Of a stretch of DNA of 64,000 bases, positions 51,941-61,733 are shown in pieces; within the stretch, counting starts at the first letter, position 1; each line of letters begins with the position of its first letter. The stretch lies in the NCBI GenBank assembly GCA_903901045.1, contig CAIUPP010000060.1:132661-196660 (forward strand), read 5' to 3'. Made by a program: the position numbers and the translations under genes. This DNA is from an uncultured Planctomycetota bacterium. Lineage in GTDB: Bacteria; Planctomycetota; Brocadiia; CAIUPP01. The notes below the pieces were generated by a model, which did not search any database, had not been told where the DNA came from, and worked only from the letters and a program-made list of their open reading frames with translations.

Positions 51941-54043
51941 TCAGGGCAGCACGGCCCCGGCTCGAAGCGGGACATAAGCGGAGCCTGTGGCGGCGCGGTA
52001 TTCGACCGTCAGTCCGGCTTCGCCGCCCCATTGGAAGTAATCCAGCAGTATCTTGTGCGGTCCGGCGGAAAGCCGGATGGGTTTGCTCTCTTCGGGATAG
52101 GACATGCTGTTGATGCCGCCCCGATCCAGCACCAGCTTGTTGTCGACGTACAGCCGGCAGCCGTCATCCACGCGAACGCGGAAGAGAATGTCGCGCTCGC
52201 CCTGTGCCTGCCACTGACCGATGAATACGACGCGCACGTTATGCGACGCCCCTATGTCCATCCCATCCGCGGTGGCCAGGTTGCCTGCCGTGATGGGAAT
52301 CGCCAGCCTGTCCGTGGTCGAATCAAGGGTCGGGGAGGCGCTGAAGGTCGGCGATAGAGACGTTACCTCCGCCTTGCCCGGATAGACCAGAAACCGGATA
52401 TCGTGAGCGGGGGGCGGCTCGGCAAATGGATCGAGCACCGTCTTCCGTTGCGGCATGGGTTGCCATGTCGCGACGAACAACCCTCCCTCCTCCGCCGCAA
52501 TCTTGAACTCGCCGGTCGCCAGCAGGCGCTTGATCACCGGCATGCACTCGGCGTTCAGGGTGGAACGATCTATGAAAATCGCGCGCACGCGATCCGATGG
52601 GGGGAGATTCTCTCCCGCAATGCCCCAGTAGGACGCCTTGTAGGGATTGGGGAACATGTAGATTTCGTTGCGGTGCGCCAGGTGCGGTACCAGGTTGTGC
52701 GAGACGGAAATCGGTATATCGCGGTCCGCCGGCAAATAGGCCGCCAGGCGTTTGAACCGGGCATCATAGGGGGTGTTGCGCAGTTGTTGGTAGAGCGCCA
52801 CCGGCCGCCTGACGCTGTTGCAGGCGGGCAGCCGACTCCAGTTGTTGTTGGCCCACGCGGATGCCGCCAGAATGCTGACAGCCCAAAGGCCCATGACGAT
52901 CCTGCCCCATTTACCCCTGCCCCCCAGCCACGCAAGTCCCAGCGCCGCGGCAGCGAACAGCATCGGGAGGCTCTGGAAATTGTAGTGGTAGTCAATTGAG
53001 ATGAGATAGCCGTTGCCACTGAGCACGTTGACGCCGAAGGCCGGCAATGCCGCCAGGAGCAGCAACGGATTAAGCACGGACGCGAACAGCAGCGGGAAAC
53101 AGAGCTTCCACACATAAGCGCCCACCGTGGCGTTGATGAACGCATGCTGGTAGAAGGAAGGGACCCATTTCTGAGCCCAGAACTGGCTGAACCAATATCC
53201 ACCGGAGAATCGGAAGAATCCATACCCGTTGAAGTACGGCAGGAATACTTTCATGCACAGGACAAACCAGACGGCGCTGAGCAGCATCGTAGCGCCACCG
53301 ATGCGCCAATTCTGCCGCAGGAGAAGCCAGAAACCGAGCATGAAGACGGTCAGGGCGACGTCCTCTTTGCACAACAGGGCGATGCCGATGGCAGGCCAGT
53401 ACCATTTCCAGCTTCGCGCGTCGGCGCGCTCCACCGCCCAGAGCAGGAAGGGAGCCGCCAGCACCTCGGGGTGAAAATTCTCAAGGTTCATATTCTGCAA
53501 GGCCGGTGAAAGCAGCCAGGCCGCGGCCAACAGCAAGGCCAGGAGGTAGCTGCCGCTCCTGCGGTGGGCGAGCAGGGCCAGCGGGATAGCCGCGGCGGCC
53601 AGCGCAAGGCTCTGCAAAACGAGGATCGTCTCGATGCGTGGCGCAACCCAGTACAGCGGCGCGATCAGGACCATGATGAACCAGCAATGGTCCCCCCAGA
53701 TGTTCAAGCCGCGGATGGTATTGAAAATGCCCCGCCCGGTTGCCAGTTTCCAGATGGCCTGGTCATGGATGCCGATATCATAGGCGGACATTCCAAAGTT
53801 TCTGAATCCCAGTATGGAAACAGCCGAGAAGAGTACGGTGTAGGACAGAACCATAAGCGCCAGGATCAGTATCGCCCACCGGGCTTGAAACCCGCAGTCG
53901 GACATCGGGGCAGGAGTGGGAAGCTCGGAGCAGGGGGGTGGATTCAGGCTCTTGGCCAGAGTGACAAGCCGGGACAGCCACCCGCTGCAGCGGGCAGTCT
54001 GCCCGCGTCCGCTGTCGGCGGGTTGCTCAGGCGTTTCGGTCAA
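51941..54043 (-). CDS. DUF2079 multi-pass membrane protein with C-terminal PA14-like domain
   Basis: A 700-aa protein. Residues of about 50-460 are a polytopic membrane region of the DUF2079 type: YDIGIHDQAIWKLATGRG, GDHCWFIMVLIAPLYW, NLENFHPEVLAAPFLLWA, CKEDVALTVF. This family resembles GT-C glycosyltransferases with a lipid-linked donor, inferred from fold. The last ~140 residues are a PA14-like beta domain (FRVRVDDGCRLYVDNKLVLD, GPHKILLDYFQWGGEAGL), presumably outside. PA14 domains bind carbohydrate. It overlaps the 1290-aa gene by 4 nt, so they are coupled. Confidence 0.75.
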   Translation of the reverse strand: MTETPEQPADSGRGQTARCSGWLSRLVTLAKSLNPPPCSELPTPAPMSDCGFQARWAILILALMVLSYTVLFSAVSILGFRNFGMSAYDIGIHDQAIWKLATGRGIFNTIRGLNIWGDHCWFIMVLIAPLYWVAPRIETILVLQSLALAAAAIPLALLAHRRSGSYLLALLLAAAWLLSPALQNMNLENFHPEVLAAPFLLWAVERADARSWKWYWPAIGIALLCKEDVALTVFMLGFWLLLRQNWRIGGATMLLSAVWFVLCMKVFLPYFNGYGFFRFSGGYWFSQFWAQKWVPSFYQHAFINATVGAYVWKLCFPLLFASVLNPLLLLAALPAFGVNVLSGNGYLISIDYHYNFQSLPMLFAAAALGLAWLGGRGKWGRIVMGLWAVSILAASAWANNNWSRLPACNSVRRPVALYQQLRNTPYDARFKRLAAYLPADRDIPISVSHNLVPHLAHRNEIYMFPNPYKASYWGIAGENLPPSDRVRAIFIDRSTLNAECMPVIKRLLATGEFKIAAEEGGLFVATWQPMPQRKTVLDPFAEPPPAHDIRFLVYPGKAEVTSLSPTFSASPTLDSTTDRLAIPITAGNLATADGMDIGASHNVRVVFIGQWQAQGERDILFRVRVDDGCRLYVDNKLVLDRGGINSMSYPEESKPIRLSAGPHKILLDYFQWGGEAGLTVEYRAATGSAYVPLRAGAVLP

Positions 54044-57000
54044 TCCCCCAGCTCCTTAAGGCGGTCGGCCGCGGATGCCGCGAAGGGGCTCTGCGGGAAG
54101 TCCGTGCGCAGCCGGCGATACGTTGAGATGGCTTCCTGCTTGGCGTCCGTCTTCTGGAGACATACGCCGATATGGTAGAGCGCCTCCGGCACGAGCGGGC
54201 TCCGGGGATAGTTCGTCACGAGCAGTTGGTAGACGGAGAGGGTTTCCTTCCACTCCTTCTGCTTGAAATGGCAAAGCGCGGCGCACGCCAGCGCCTGGGG
54301 GGCGGCGCTGTATTCGGGATGTTTCGTGTAGATCTCCTCGAAAATCGGCAGCGCCTCGTCCAGACGGTCCTCATTGAACAGGGACAGGGCCATCCCCATC
54401 CGCTGGCCGATCTCCTCCGGCAGTTTCGTCGCCTCCTGCCCGCTGAGCGCGCCATGCTCGCGCAGCCGGTCGGCGGCGTACCGCGCCATGGGGGTGTTCG
54501 GATAGGTTTCCCGCAGCAACTTCAGTTGCGCGATGCCTTCCTGCTCATGGCCGCTGCGCAGGAGGCAGATGCCGATGTGGTAGTGCGCGTCCGGCGTCCA
54601 GTGGCTGTCAGGATAGCGCTTCAGCATATCCTCGAACGCGGCAATCGCGCCCGCGTCGTCCTGCTGAAGGTAGTAGCAGATGGCGATGTAGTAGGCGGAG
54701 TCCTGCCCCAGCGACGTTTCCGCCGCCGAGTCGATGACCTTGCGGAATCCCTGCCGCGCCTGCTCGAACTGTTTCGCATCCTTCAGCAGAACGGAGTGGT
54801 TGAACAGCCGGTGCGGCTCGCGGGTGTATATGCGGTAGCAGGCGAATCCGCCCGCCAGGAACGTCCATGCAAGGAGCGTGGCCAGGATTGTCCAGCGCAC
54901 CCGGGGGGAGAAGTTCATGCTGATGGGCGGCTCAAGCGACTCCGGGACTCCCAGGCGCGCCGCCATGAGCGACCACGCCGTGCGGTGGCCCCTCCAGGGC
55001 AGCGGGATGTTGAGCAAAAGCACCAGAATTCCCGTGATCGTCAGCGCCGCGCCGATTCTTTCGGGGGCGCGCGCCCCGAAGTACAGCCGCACATGCTCCT
55101 GCTGCGGGTAGATGAGCATGAAAGAGGGGGAGACGAGATAGATCCCATCCGCCCCTTCCACATGCCAGTCCGGATGATAGGACATCTTGACCAGCAGCGG
55201 CTTGTGGAGCCAGTTCGTGTCGATAAGAATCTCGCCGTCCCGGATCGTCTCGGTGATCTTGCACGAACTCGTATCGATCGGTATCCGGGGGAGTTTATCC
55301 ATCGTGCAGGCGGTCGCCTGGAAGTGCTTCTGGTCCTCCGGCGACGGGTCGGAGATGAAAACGAGGTGCCGATCCAGAAGTTCGTCGTGCGTGAACCAGC
55401 GGTGCGAATCGACCTTCCAGTTGTTCGTCAAATAGAGGATGGGCTCGTTCTCGAGCGGGACGACGTATCGGTCCTTGTTCGTGGTGAGCTTCCACAATTC
55501 GTATTCCCCGATGGTCTGCTGCCATCGGTACTCGGGGACCCTGCGGATGGCCGCTTTGGCCTCGGCGCTACGGAGGATCAAATCGCGGACGTTGAACATC
55601 TCTAGGTGCGGCCGCGCGCGAGCGAAGTCCATGGTGGCGTACGTGTACTGCGGGAAGGGGCAGGATTTCTCCAGCGAAATCTCGGACTGGATGTAGAACA
55701 CGAAGGGCGAACTGACGGAGGCTTGCATGTAGAGTCCTTCGAGCGTCGCCCGCCCGGCGAACAGCGGCAAGGACTCGAATGCGCGGGTCGTGCCGAACAC
55801 GTTGTGCTCGGCGGAGTGCTCGTACACCACGCGGGGGTCCTGGAAGCTCCCGCGCAGGGCCAAATTGATCTTCTCGAAGGTCGGCCATGCTTTCTTGGCT
55901 TCGAATCCCTCGTAGTTCCACTTGCACCAGTCCGGCACCGGGGCGACCTGCGGCGTGGTCCACGCCAGCGTGGCGACCGTCGCCACAAGCAGCAGCGCCC
56001 AGCTCAGCCCCCACCGGCGCAGCGCATGCCCCAGCCAGCCGAGCGCGAGCGCCGCCATGAGGCAGGCCGCCAGTTGCGCGTAGGGGACGTAGCGAATGTC
56101 CACAACGCCCAGCTTTGGCGCGGCAACGAAGAGCGCGCCGGCCATGACCAGACCGAACGTCAGGTAGGCCAGCACATGAAGGACTGACGCCCCGCCGCGG
56201 CGGAAGCGGGCCATTCCGTAGATCAGCAGTCCGATGCCGCCCGCCCCGGCGAGAACCAAAATGGGAATGAGGATGAAGGGGATGACTTCGCTGACGGAGT
56301 AGATCGTCCATGCCGTGTGGTAGGGGGTGGTCCACTTCGAGTACGCGAGCAGCGGTACGAGCCAGAACGCCAGCAGGCAGAAGCCCAGCGCGTAGACCTT
56401 CCCGAGGTAGACCACGCGCCGGGTAAAACCATTCGGGGTGATGAGGAGGAACGCCGACATCGCCTCGGCGAATAGCAGCGTGTAGCCGTGGCTGAACCCC
56501 ACCAGGAACACCAGGAAGGCGTTGAGAAGCACCCCCCGGTTATCCATGCAGCCGCGGTAGAGGCTTCCGAGCAGAATCAAAGAGAGCGCCATGCTCAGGC
56601 TGTAGGAGAACTCGCCGGCGAGCGTGCTGAGGAGGTTCCCTCCCCACATCGAGTTGGCGGTGTTGAACAGGAAGGTCAGCATGAACAGTGCGCCGATGGC
56701 CGGCCCGGGGAAGGGGGTCCGCAGGGAGCGCAGCATGCTGTAGGCGGCGATGGGGAGCAGGAACGTGCCGAAGAGCGTCACCAGCTTGAACGCCACCTGC
56801 AGCGGCATGACGAGGTCGAGCAGGCACATGCTCAGGAAGGGGAGCGGGAAGTACATTTGCAGAATCGGGAACCCGGCGTAATTCCCCGGCGTCCAGAAAC
56901 TGATTCTGCCGGAAGGGAGCAGGACGTGGCGGAGGTAATCGACGGTGTAGTAATGGGAGGCCGTGTCCCCGCCGGTCGCGGTCGTTGCGGTGATCAGGTA

Positions 57001-57912
57001 CTCGGGTCGCAACTGCGCGAGGATGAAGCCTTCAATGGCGACCAGCGCGAGAACGTCGATGGTCAATTGAGGCCAGCATCCCGGTTCGGTGGCGCGCTGC
57101 ATGAGGGAGCGTGTGCGTCGGCTCAGAAAGGCGCCCAGCAGCCCCGCCAGGAGCAGAATTCCCGCCGCTATTTCGACAGTGGGCCAATGTGCGCGCTGCG
57201 CCAATTGGGGCTGGGCGTTGTTTGCAATGGGAACGCTGATGGCGGAATCGGTGAGCGCGTGCGCGCCGTCGAGATCGTATTCCACGACGAAGAAGAGGGC
57301 GTAATTACTCCCCCCGGCGGCGGAACGATTCTTCAAAGTGAACGGGGCGTCTGCCTGGCCGTTCTTGAAAGTGACCTTCTGCGACGGCGGCTCGACCGAA
57401 AGGTCCGCGGGGCAATGACAGGTGATCGTTGCGTCCGTAATGCGCGGGTTGCGCGTGGCGGCGAAGGCGTGCACTTCTCCCCACGCCTTTCCCGAGCCGC
57501 GGGTGACGGAGAGCGTTACCTCGGAAGGGGGCGCGCCGGAGGTTCGCGCCGTGGCCAGCACGGCGGTTGAGCAGATCGCTCCGTCCGGATTGCGGTAGCG
57601 AATATCGAGGTAAAGCGGGAAAGTGCCCTTGGCGTCGGCGGGGCGCGTGAAAGAGAGCTTGGCGACTTGCGATTGGCCGGCGGAGATTTTCTCGATGTGG
57701 GGGGCGGTCCCGGTCTGCCCCATGAACCGGGCGGATACCACCACGTCCTCGGCCGTGTCCGTGCCCTGGTTCACGAGGGTGAAGGTGGCGTCAGCGGACT
57801 CGGCGCTGACCGAGATCGTTGAAGTCACCGAAAGCGTTATCTCGCCCGCCCAGGCGGTGACGCATGCGATGAGCAGGGTTGCAGCCGCCAGGATCAGCCG
57901 GGAGATACTCAA
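54040..57912 (-). CDS. Giant membrane protein: NEW3/CARDB-like domains, PTPS-related polytopic region, C-terminal TPRs
   Basis: A 1290-aa protein starting at TTG with GAGGAG about 9 nt ahead. A signal peptide (LILAAATLLIACVTAWA) is followed by two beta-sandwich domains of alpha-galactosidase NEW3/CARDB type (TISVSAESADATFTLVNQGT, NGQADAPFTLKN; about 23-235). A polytopic region (about 240-680) resembles PTPS-related membrane proteins, which share a GT-C-like fold, with GGDTASHYYTVDYLRHVLLP and YFPLPFLSMCLLDL. A large soluble loop and a further helix follow. The last ~240 residues are TPR repeats (DSAYYIAICYYLQQDDAGAI, EALYHIGVCLQKTDAKQ). It is likely an envelope glycan assembly protein; its substrate is unknown. 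Confidence 0.75.
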   Translation of the reverse strand: MSISRLILAAATLLIACVTAWAGEITLSVTSTISVSAESADATFTLVNQGTDTAEDVVVSARFMGQTGTAPHIEKISAGQSQVAKLSFTRPADAKGTFPLYLDIRYRNPDGAICSTAVLATARTSGAPPSEVTLSVTRGSGKAWGEVHAFAATRNPRITDATITCHCPADLSVEPPSQKVTFKNGQADAPFTLKNRSAAGGSNYALFFVVEYDLDGAHALTDSAISVPIANNAQPQLAQRAHWPTVEIAAGILLLAGLLGAFLSRRTRSLMQRATEPGCWPQLTIDVLALVAIEGFILAQLRPEYLITATTATGGDTASHYYTVDYLRHVLLPSGRISFWTPGNYAGFPILQMYFPLPFLSMCLLDLVMPLQVAFKLVTLFGTFLLPIAAYSMLRSLRTPFPGPAIGALFMLTFLFNTANSMWGGNLLSTLAGEFSYSLSMALSLILLGSLYRGCMDNRGVLLNAFLVFLVGFSHGYTLLFAEAMSAFLLITPNGFTRRVVYLGKVYALGFCLLAFWLVPLLAYSKWTTPYHTAWTIYSVSEVIPFILIPILVLAGAGGIGLLIYGMARFRRGGASVLHVLAYLTFGLVMAGALFVAAPKLGVVDIRYVPYAQLAACLMAALALGWLGHALRRWGLSWALLLVATVATLAWTTPQVAPVPDWCKWNYEGFEAKKAWPTFEKINLALRGSFQDPRVVYEHSAEHNVFGTTRAFESLPLFAGRATLEGLYMQASVSSPFVFYIQSEISLEKSCPFPQYTYATMDFARARPHLEMFNVRDLILRSAEAKAAIRRVPEYRWQQTIGEYELWKLTTNKDRYVVPLENEPILYLTNNWKVDSHRWFTHDELLDRHLVFISDPSPEDQKHFQATACTMDKLPRIPIDTSSCKITETIRDGEILIDTNWLHKPLLVKMSYHPDWHVEGADGIYLVSPSFMLIYPQQEHVRLYFGARAPERIGAALTITGILVLLLNIPLPWRGHRTAWSLMAARLGVPESLEPPISMNFSPRVRWTILATLLAWTFLAGGFACYRIYTREPHRLFNHSVLLKDAKQFEQARQGFRKVIDSAAETSLGQDSAYYIAICYYLQQDDAGAIAAFEDMLKRYPDSHWTPDAHYHIGICLLRSGHEQEGIAQLKLLRETYPNTPMARYAADRLREHGALSGQEATKLPEEIGQRMGMALSLFNEDRLDEALPIFEEIYTKHPEYSAAPQALACAALCHFKQKEWKETLSVYQLLVTNYPRSPLVPEALYHIGVCLQKTDAKQEAISTYRRLRTDFPQSPFAASAADRLKELGD

Positions 57913-57962
57913 TTGCGCAGACTCCTCAAGCGCACACCAGGGGCGAAATGGATTACGCCCCT

Positions 57963-57991
57963 ATTCAACTGACTTTGCGAGGGGTTGTCAA
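57963..57991 (-). promoter_or_regulatory. Candidate promoter of the giant membrane-protein operon
   Basis: On the minus strand TTGACA (57991-57986) and TTGAAT (57968-57963), spacer 17 nt, about 50 nt ahead of the TTG start. Confidence 0.5.
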
Positions 57992-58059
57992 GGGATGTGC
58001 CGCCCGGTGAGTTTTCTCGCGGCATGGAAGTAAAGGGCGAGTGCGCAATGTGTTGCAAC

Positions 58060-58088
58060 TTGACATCGCGCGCCGGGTCGGATAGCGT
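58060..58088 (+). promoter_or_regulatory. Candidate promoter of the epimerase gene
   Basis: TTGACA at 58060-58065 and a weak TAGCGT at 58083-58088, spacer 17 nt, 34 nt ahead of the ATG, in the 210-nt divergent gap. Confidence 0.4.
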
Positions 58089-58122
58089 TCCTGAACCGGC
58101 TTTGTGAGAAAATGGAGAGCAA

Positions 58123-59436
58123 ATGGCCCGCATGGATTTCCGCGCGCTCTGCGGTTTCTACGAGAGCGAACTATTCGACCACATCCTCCCTTTCTGGATG
58201 AAACGGGGGATTGATTCGGAGCAGGGGGGATACTTCACCTGTTTCACCAACTCCGGCGACCGGCTCCTTTATCCCCACAAATTCACCTGGTCGCAGGGGC
58301 GCTTCCTCTGGACGCTTTCGCGGCTCAACCGTACGTTCAAAGGTCGCCGTCCTGCGAAAGAAACCCGGGACTGGCTGGCGCAGGCTGCGCATGGGGCGGA
58401 ATTCCTGATGAAACATGCGCGCCTGCCCAATGGCAACTGCGCCTTCATCCTCTCGCGCGAGGGACGGCCGATCCTGCTCGACGCGCAGGGGAACCCGCGC
58501 GAGGCGGGACCGGATGAGGCTTACGACAGCAGCGTGTACGCCGACCACTTCGTCGTCTATGGGATGGCTGAATACGCCATGGCCTCCGGCGATGCGCGGG
58601 CGTGGCGTTACGCCGCGGATCTCTATGAGTCGGCCCGCGGCCGCCATCTGCAGGCGGTCTATCGCTCGGATCCCTACCCGGTTCCGGCCGGATACGAAGC
58701 GCATGGCCGCCCGATGATCCTCATGGAAACTGCGCACGAAATGGCGCTGGCGGCGGAGCAGTTCGGCGACAGCCGGGCGGGCGTCTATCTTTCCGAGGCG
58801 CAGAGGTATATGGCCGAGGTGATGGACAAGTTCCGCGATCCCGCCACGAACCTTATGACCGAAATGTGGTCCGGCGATCCGAAGAAGCGCGGGACGATGC
58901 TGGGCGGCTACGTCAACCCGGGGCATGCGCTGGAGTGCATGTGGTTCGTCTGCCACCTGGCCCGGCGTGTGGGGGCCCCCGAGCGCATCGCGCAGGCGAT
59001 TCAGGTGATCAAAGCGAACTGCCGCGCCGGCTGGGATGAGCAGTTCGGGGGCTTCTTCCAGTTCGTCGACCGAACCGGCGGCGCTCCGCGCGGGCCTGTG
59101 CCGCCTGAACTGGAAAACGCCGAGATGATCCGCAAGTTGCGCGGGAACTGGGACAACAAGCTCTGGTGGCCGCATTCCGAGGCGCTGTACATGCTCCTGC
59201 TGGGATATGAACTTTCACGCGACAGCGAATTGCTCGACTGGTACTGGCGCGTCCACGACTACACGTTCCGCACCTTCCCCAACTCGGACCGCGGGATCGG
59301 AGAGTGGATTCAGATTCGCGCGCGGGATGGGTCGCCTGTGGACAAAGTGGTCGCGCTGCCGGTCAAGGACCCGTTCCACATCACGCGGTCGTTCATCCTC
59401 TGCGAGGAGCTGCTGCGACAGGCTCGTCCGGACTGA
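58123..59436 (+). CDS. AGE/RenBP-family sugar 2-epimerase
   Basis: A 437-aa (alpha/alpha)6-barrel protein of the N-acylglucosamine 2-epimerase family. Seen: ELFDHILPFWMKRGIDSEQG at the start, PHKFTWSQGRFLWTLSRL, YADHFVVYGMAEYA, VNPGHALECMWF with a conserved His, and LWWPHSEALYMLLLGY with the second catalytic His. GGAG lies near the ATG. The family interconverts GlcNAc and ManNAc, or glucose and mannose. Its 3' end overlaps the convergent murQ end by 44 nt. Confidence 0.9.
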   Translation: MARMDFRALCGFYESELFDHILPFWMKRGIDSEQGGYFTCFTNSGDRLLYPHKFTWSQGRFLWTLSRLNRTFKGRRPAKETRDWLAQAAHGAEFLMKHARLPNGNCAFILSREGRPILLDAQGNPREAGPDEAYDSSVYADHFVVYGMAEYAMASGDARAWRYAADLYESARGRHLQAVYRSDPYPVPAGYEAHGRPMILMETAHEMALAAEQFGDSRAGVYLSEAQRYMAEVMDKFRDPATNLMTEMWSGDPKKRGTMLGGYVNPGHALECMWFVCHLARRVGAPERIAQAIQVIKANCRAGWDEQFGGFFQFVDRTGGAPRGPVPPELENAEMIRKLRGNWDNKLWWPHSEALYMLLLGYELSRDSELLDWYWRVHDYTFRTFPNSDRGIGEWIQIRARDGSPVDKVVALPVKDPFHITRSFILCEELLRQARPD

Positions 59437-60334
59437 TCTGCTCGCTGGCGCGGCGCAGGGAGCCGCCGGAATGCTTCAGCAGGGCGGTGGCCTCGACGCA
59501 GGTGAGCTTCCGCCAATGCATCAGGATGGCGGTCTTGGTTGAGCCCTGCGCGGCGTCGAGGAGGAGCTTGGTGCGGGCGCGGGAAACGCCCGTGGCCTCC
59601 CTGACGATGCGCTCGGCACGGTCGCGCAACTTCCGATTGGTGGCCCTCAGGTCCACCATCAGATTGCCGTACACCTTCCCCATTCGAATCATCGCTGCCG
59701 TGGTCAGCGTGTTCAGGACGAGTTTGGTCGCCGTCCCGGCCTTCATCCGCGTGGAGCCAGTGACGATTTCCGGCCCGACGACGGGGTTGATGATGATATC
59801 GGCCCGGATATGCGCTTTGGCCTCGGGGGCGCAGGTGACAAAGATCGTCCGCGCGCCGATCCGGCGGGCGTATTGAACCGCGCCGTTGGCGAAGGGGGTG
59901 AGGCCGCATGCGGCGATGCCGACGACTACGTCCTCGGGCGTCAGCCGCTTCTTCTTGAGCGCTGCGGCCCCCGCCGCGGCGGAATCCTCGGCCCCCTCCG
60001 CGGAGCGCACCAGCGCGCGCCGCCCGCCCGCGATGACCCCCTGCACCATGGAGGGACTCGTCCCGAAGGTGGGGGGGCATTCCGAGGCATCCAGCACGCC
60101 TAGCCGGCCGCTCGTCCCGGCCCCGACATAGAAAAGCCTGCCCCCCCGGAGGAAGGCGTCTACGATCAGATCGACTCCTTCGGCGATGCGCGCGCGTTCC
60201 CGGGCGACGGCGGGGAGGACTCGCCGGTCCTCGGCGTTGATCAGCGCAACGATTTGGCGCGTGGAGCGGCGGTCGATATCCGCGCTCCGGGGATTCCGCT
60301 TCTCCGTCGTCAGTTGAGCGCGCGCCTTCAGCAT
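59393..60334 (-). CDS. murQ: N-acetylmuramic acid 6-phosphate etherase
   Basis: A 313-aa MurQ; the ATG at 60334 sits inside the anmK end. The signature set is GAGTSGRLGVLDASECPPTF (sugar isomerase fold with the catalytic Glu), VVGIAACGLTPF, GPEIVTGSTRMKAGTATKLV and the C-terminal helices. It removes lactate from MurNAc-6-phosphate to give GlcNAc-6-phosphate in cytoplasm. The partner anmK makes its substrate. The last residues (SPDEPVAAAPRRG) are antisense to the epimerase gene end. Confidence 0.95.
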   Translation of the reverse strand: MLKARAQLTTEKRNPRSADIDRRSTRQIVALINAEDRRVLPAVARERARIAEGVDLIVDAFLRGGRLFYVGAGTSGRLGVLDASECPPTFGTSPSMVQGVIAGGRRALVRSAEGAEDSAAAGAAALKKKRLTPEDVVVGIAACGLTPFANGAVQYARRIGARTIFVTCAPEAKAHIRADIIINPVVGPEIVTGSTRMKAGTATKLVLNTLTTAAMIRMGKVYGNLMVDLRATNRKLRDRAERIVREATGVSRARTKLLLDAAQGSTKTAILMHWRKLTCVEATALLKHSGGSLRRASEQISPDEPVAAAPRRG

Positions 60335-61512
60335 GTTCCTCTCACGATCTTGCCGAGCACGACCGCCCGCGCCGCACCCGTGGCGGATGGCACGTTGTTC
60401 GCCATCCCTCGAATCGTCGCGTAGGCGAGAATGGCGAAGGAGATGGCCTCCTTCGCGTCCGCATTGATGCCGAACGCGTCCATGGGCAGCACGCGCGCCG
60501 GGTGCAACTCCTTCTCCAGCATGGCGACCAGCGTCCGATTGCGCGCTCCGCCGCCGCACAGAATCACCTCATCCACAGGGCCGGGGAGGTAGCGGCGATG
60601 GGCGTTGGCGATACTCCCCGCCGTGAAAGCCGTCAGCGTGGCAAGGATGTCGGGCGGGGCGATTCCCTTTCGTTTCGCCCTGGCGCAGAATGCGTCGGTG
60701 AATTGAACCCCGAACTCCTCGCGGCCTGTGGTCTTGGGGGGACGCCGCGAGAGGAACTTGTGCCGCATCAACTCGGCTAGGAGGGGTTGGATGACGCGTC
60801 CCCGGGCGGCCAGCTTGCCGCCGACGTCGTAGGTCTGCCGGCCGCGCGTCAGGAGGAACGTGGCGCGGTCCATCATCATATTGCCCGGCCCGGTATCGAA
60901 AGCGATCACGTCGGTCACGGAGCAGGCGGCGGGGAGATAAGTGAGGTTCGCAATGCCGCCGATGTTCTGCAGGGAGCGGTTGCGCGTCTTGTGGCGGAAG
61001 AGGAAATGATCGGCGAACGGGACCAGCGGCGCGCCTTCTCCCCCGGCGGCGATGTCGCGCGTCCGGAAATCCGCAATCGTGGTCACGCCGGTCCGCTCGG
61101 CGATGACGGCAGGCTCCCCGATTTGCAGTGTTGATTTGAAGACCCGGCCCCGGAACCTCCTTCCGCGCGGCAAGTGGCAGACGGTCTGACCGTGAGATCC
61201 GATTGCGTCGATGGAGCTCAGGGGCAGGCCGTGCTTCTTCGCTAGGCGCGTCAGGGCGTCGGCGAAAAACTCGCCGAGGAGGAAATTGAGGTGGCACAGA
61301 TCGTCGACCCGCGCCCTCCTGGGATCGAAAAGCGCGAAAATGCGGCGGCGGACGGATGGGGGATAGGGGAACATATCAAAGGCCAGCACGCGGACGCCGC
61401 GCCTGCCGATCTCCACGATGGCGGCGTCAATCCCGTCGGCGGAGGTGCCGGACATCAACCCGGCGACGCGCAACGTGGGCTTGGCGGCAAGTGTGGAAAG
61501 GCATTCGCTCAC
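60328..61512 (-). CDS. anmK: Anhydro-N-acetylmuramic acid kinase
   Basis: A 394-aa AnmK of the actin-like kinase fold starting at GTG, 8 nt after GGAG. Seen: GLMSGTSADGIDAAIVE (18-34), SHGQTVCHLP, DFRTRDIAAGGEGAPLVP, NIGGIANLTYLP, DTGPGNMMMD and GGGARNRTL. It hydrates and phosphorylates 1,6-anhydro-MurNAc with ATP. It overlaps murQ by 7 nt, so the pair is one recycling operon. Confidence 0.97.
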   Translation of the reverse strand: MSECLSTLAAKPTLRVAGLMSGTSADGIDAAIVEIGRRGVRVLAFDMFPYPPSVRRRIFALFDPRRARVDDLCHLNFLLGEFFADALTRLAKKHGLPLSSIDAIGSHGQTVCHLPRGRRFRGRVFKSTLQIGEPAVIAERTGVTTIADFRTRDIAAGGEGAPLVPFADHFLFRHKTRNRSLQNIGGIANLTYLPAACSVTDVIAFDTGPGNMMMDRATFLLTRGRQTYDVGGKLAARGRVIQPLLAELMRHKFLSRRPPKTTGREEFGVQFTDAFCARAKRKGIAPPDILATLTAFTAGSIANAHRRYLPGPVDEVILCGGGARNRTLVAMLEKELHPARVLPMDAFGINADAKEAISFAILAYATIRGMANNVPSATGAARAVVLGKIVRGTC

Positions 61513-61733
61513 TGAGGCGACTCCGCGTGAATAACAGAGGAGCGGTCACGGCCAGAATCGTAATCGTTCCCCGGGGTATTTGCAATTCGGAAGAAAGTGT
61601 CCATGGAAGGTTCGCGTGATCCTTCGCAAGGTTCAGTGTGCGCCTGGCGCTCGCGATTCAGAACTTGCCATGTAGCTCCGAAACGAGTACCTTCTTGAGC
61701 GAAATGCATTTCCGGTGGGAGGAATGGAACTCA

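Noticed and set aside
54172-55605. Plus-strand open frame of 477 codons inside the giant membrane gene
   Set aside because: Opposite TPR and soluble-loop coding with conserved repeats; no domain match by eye.
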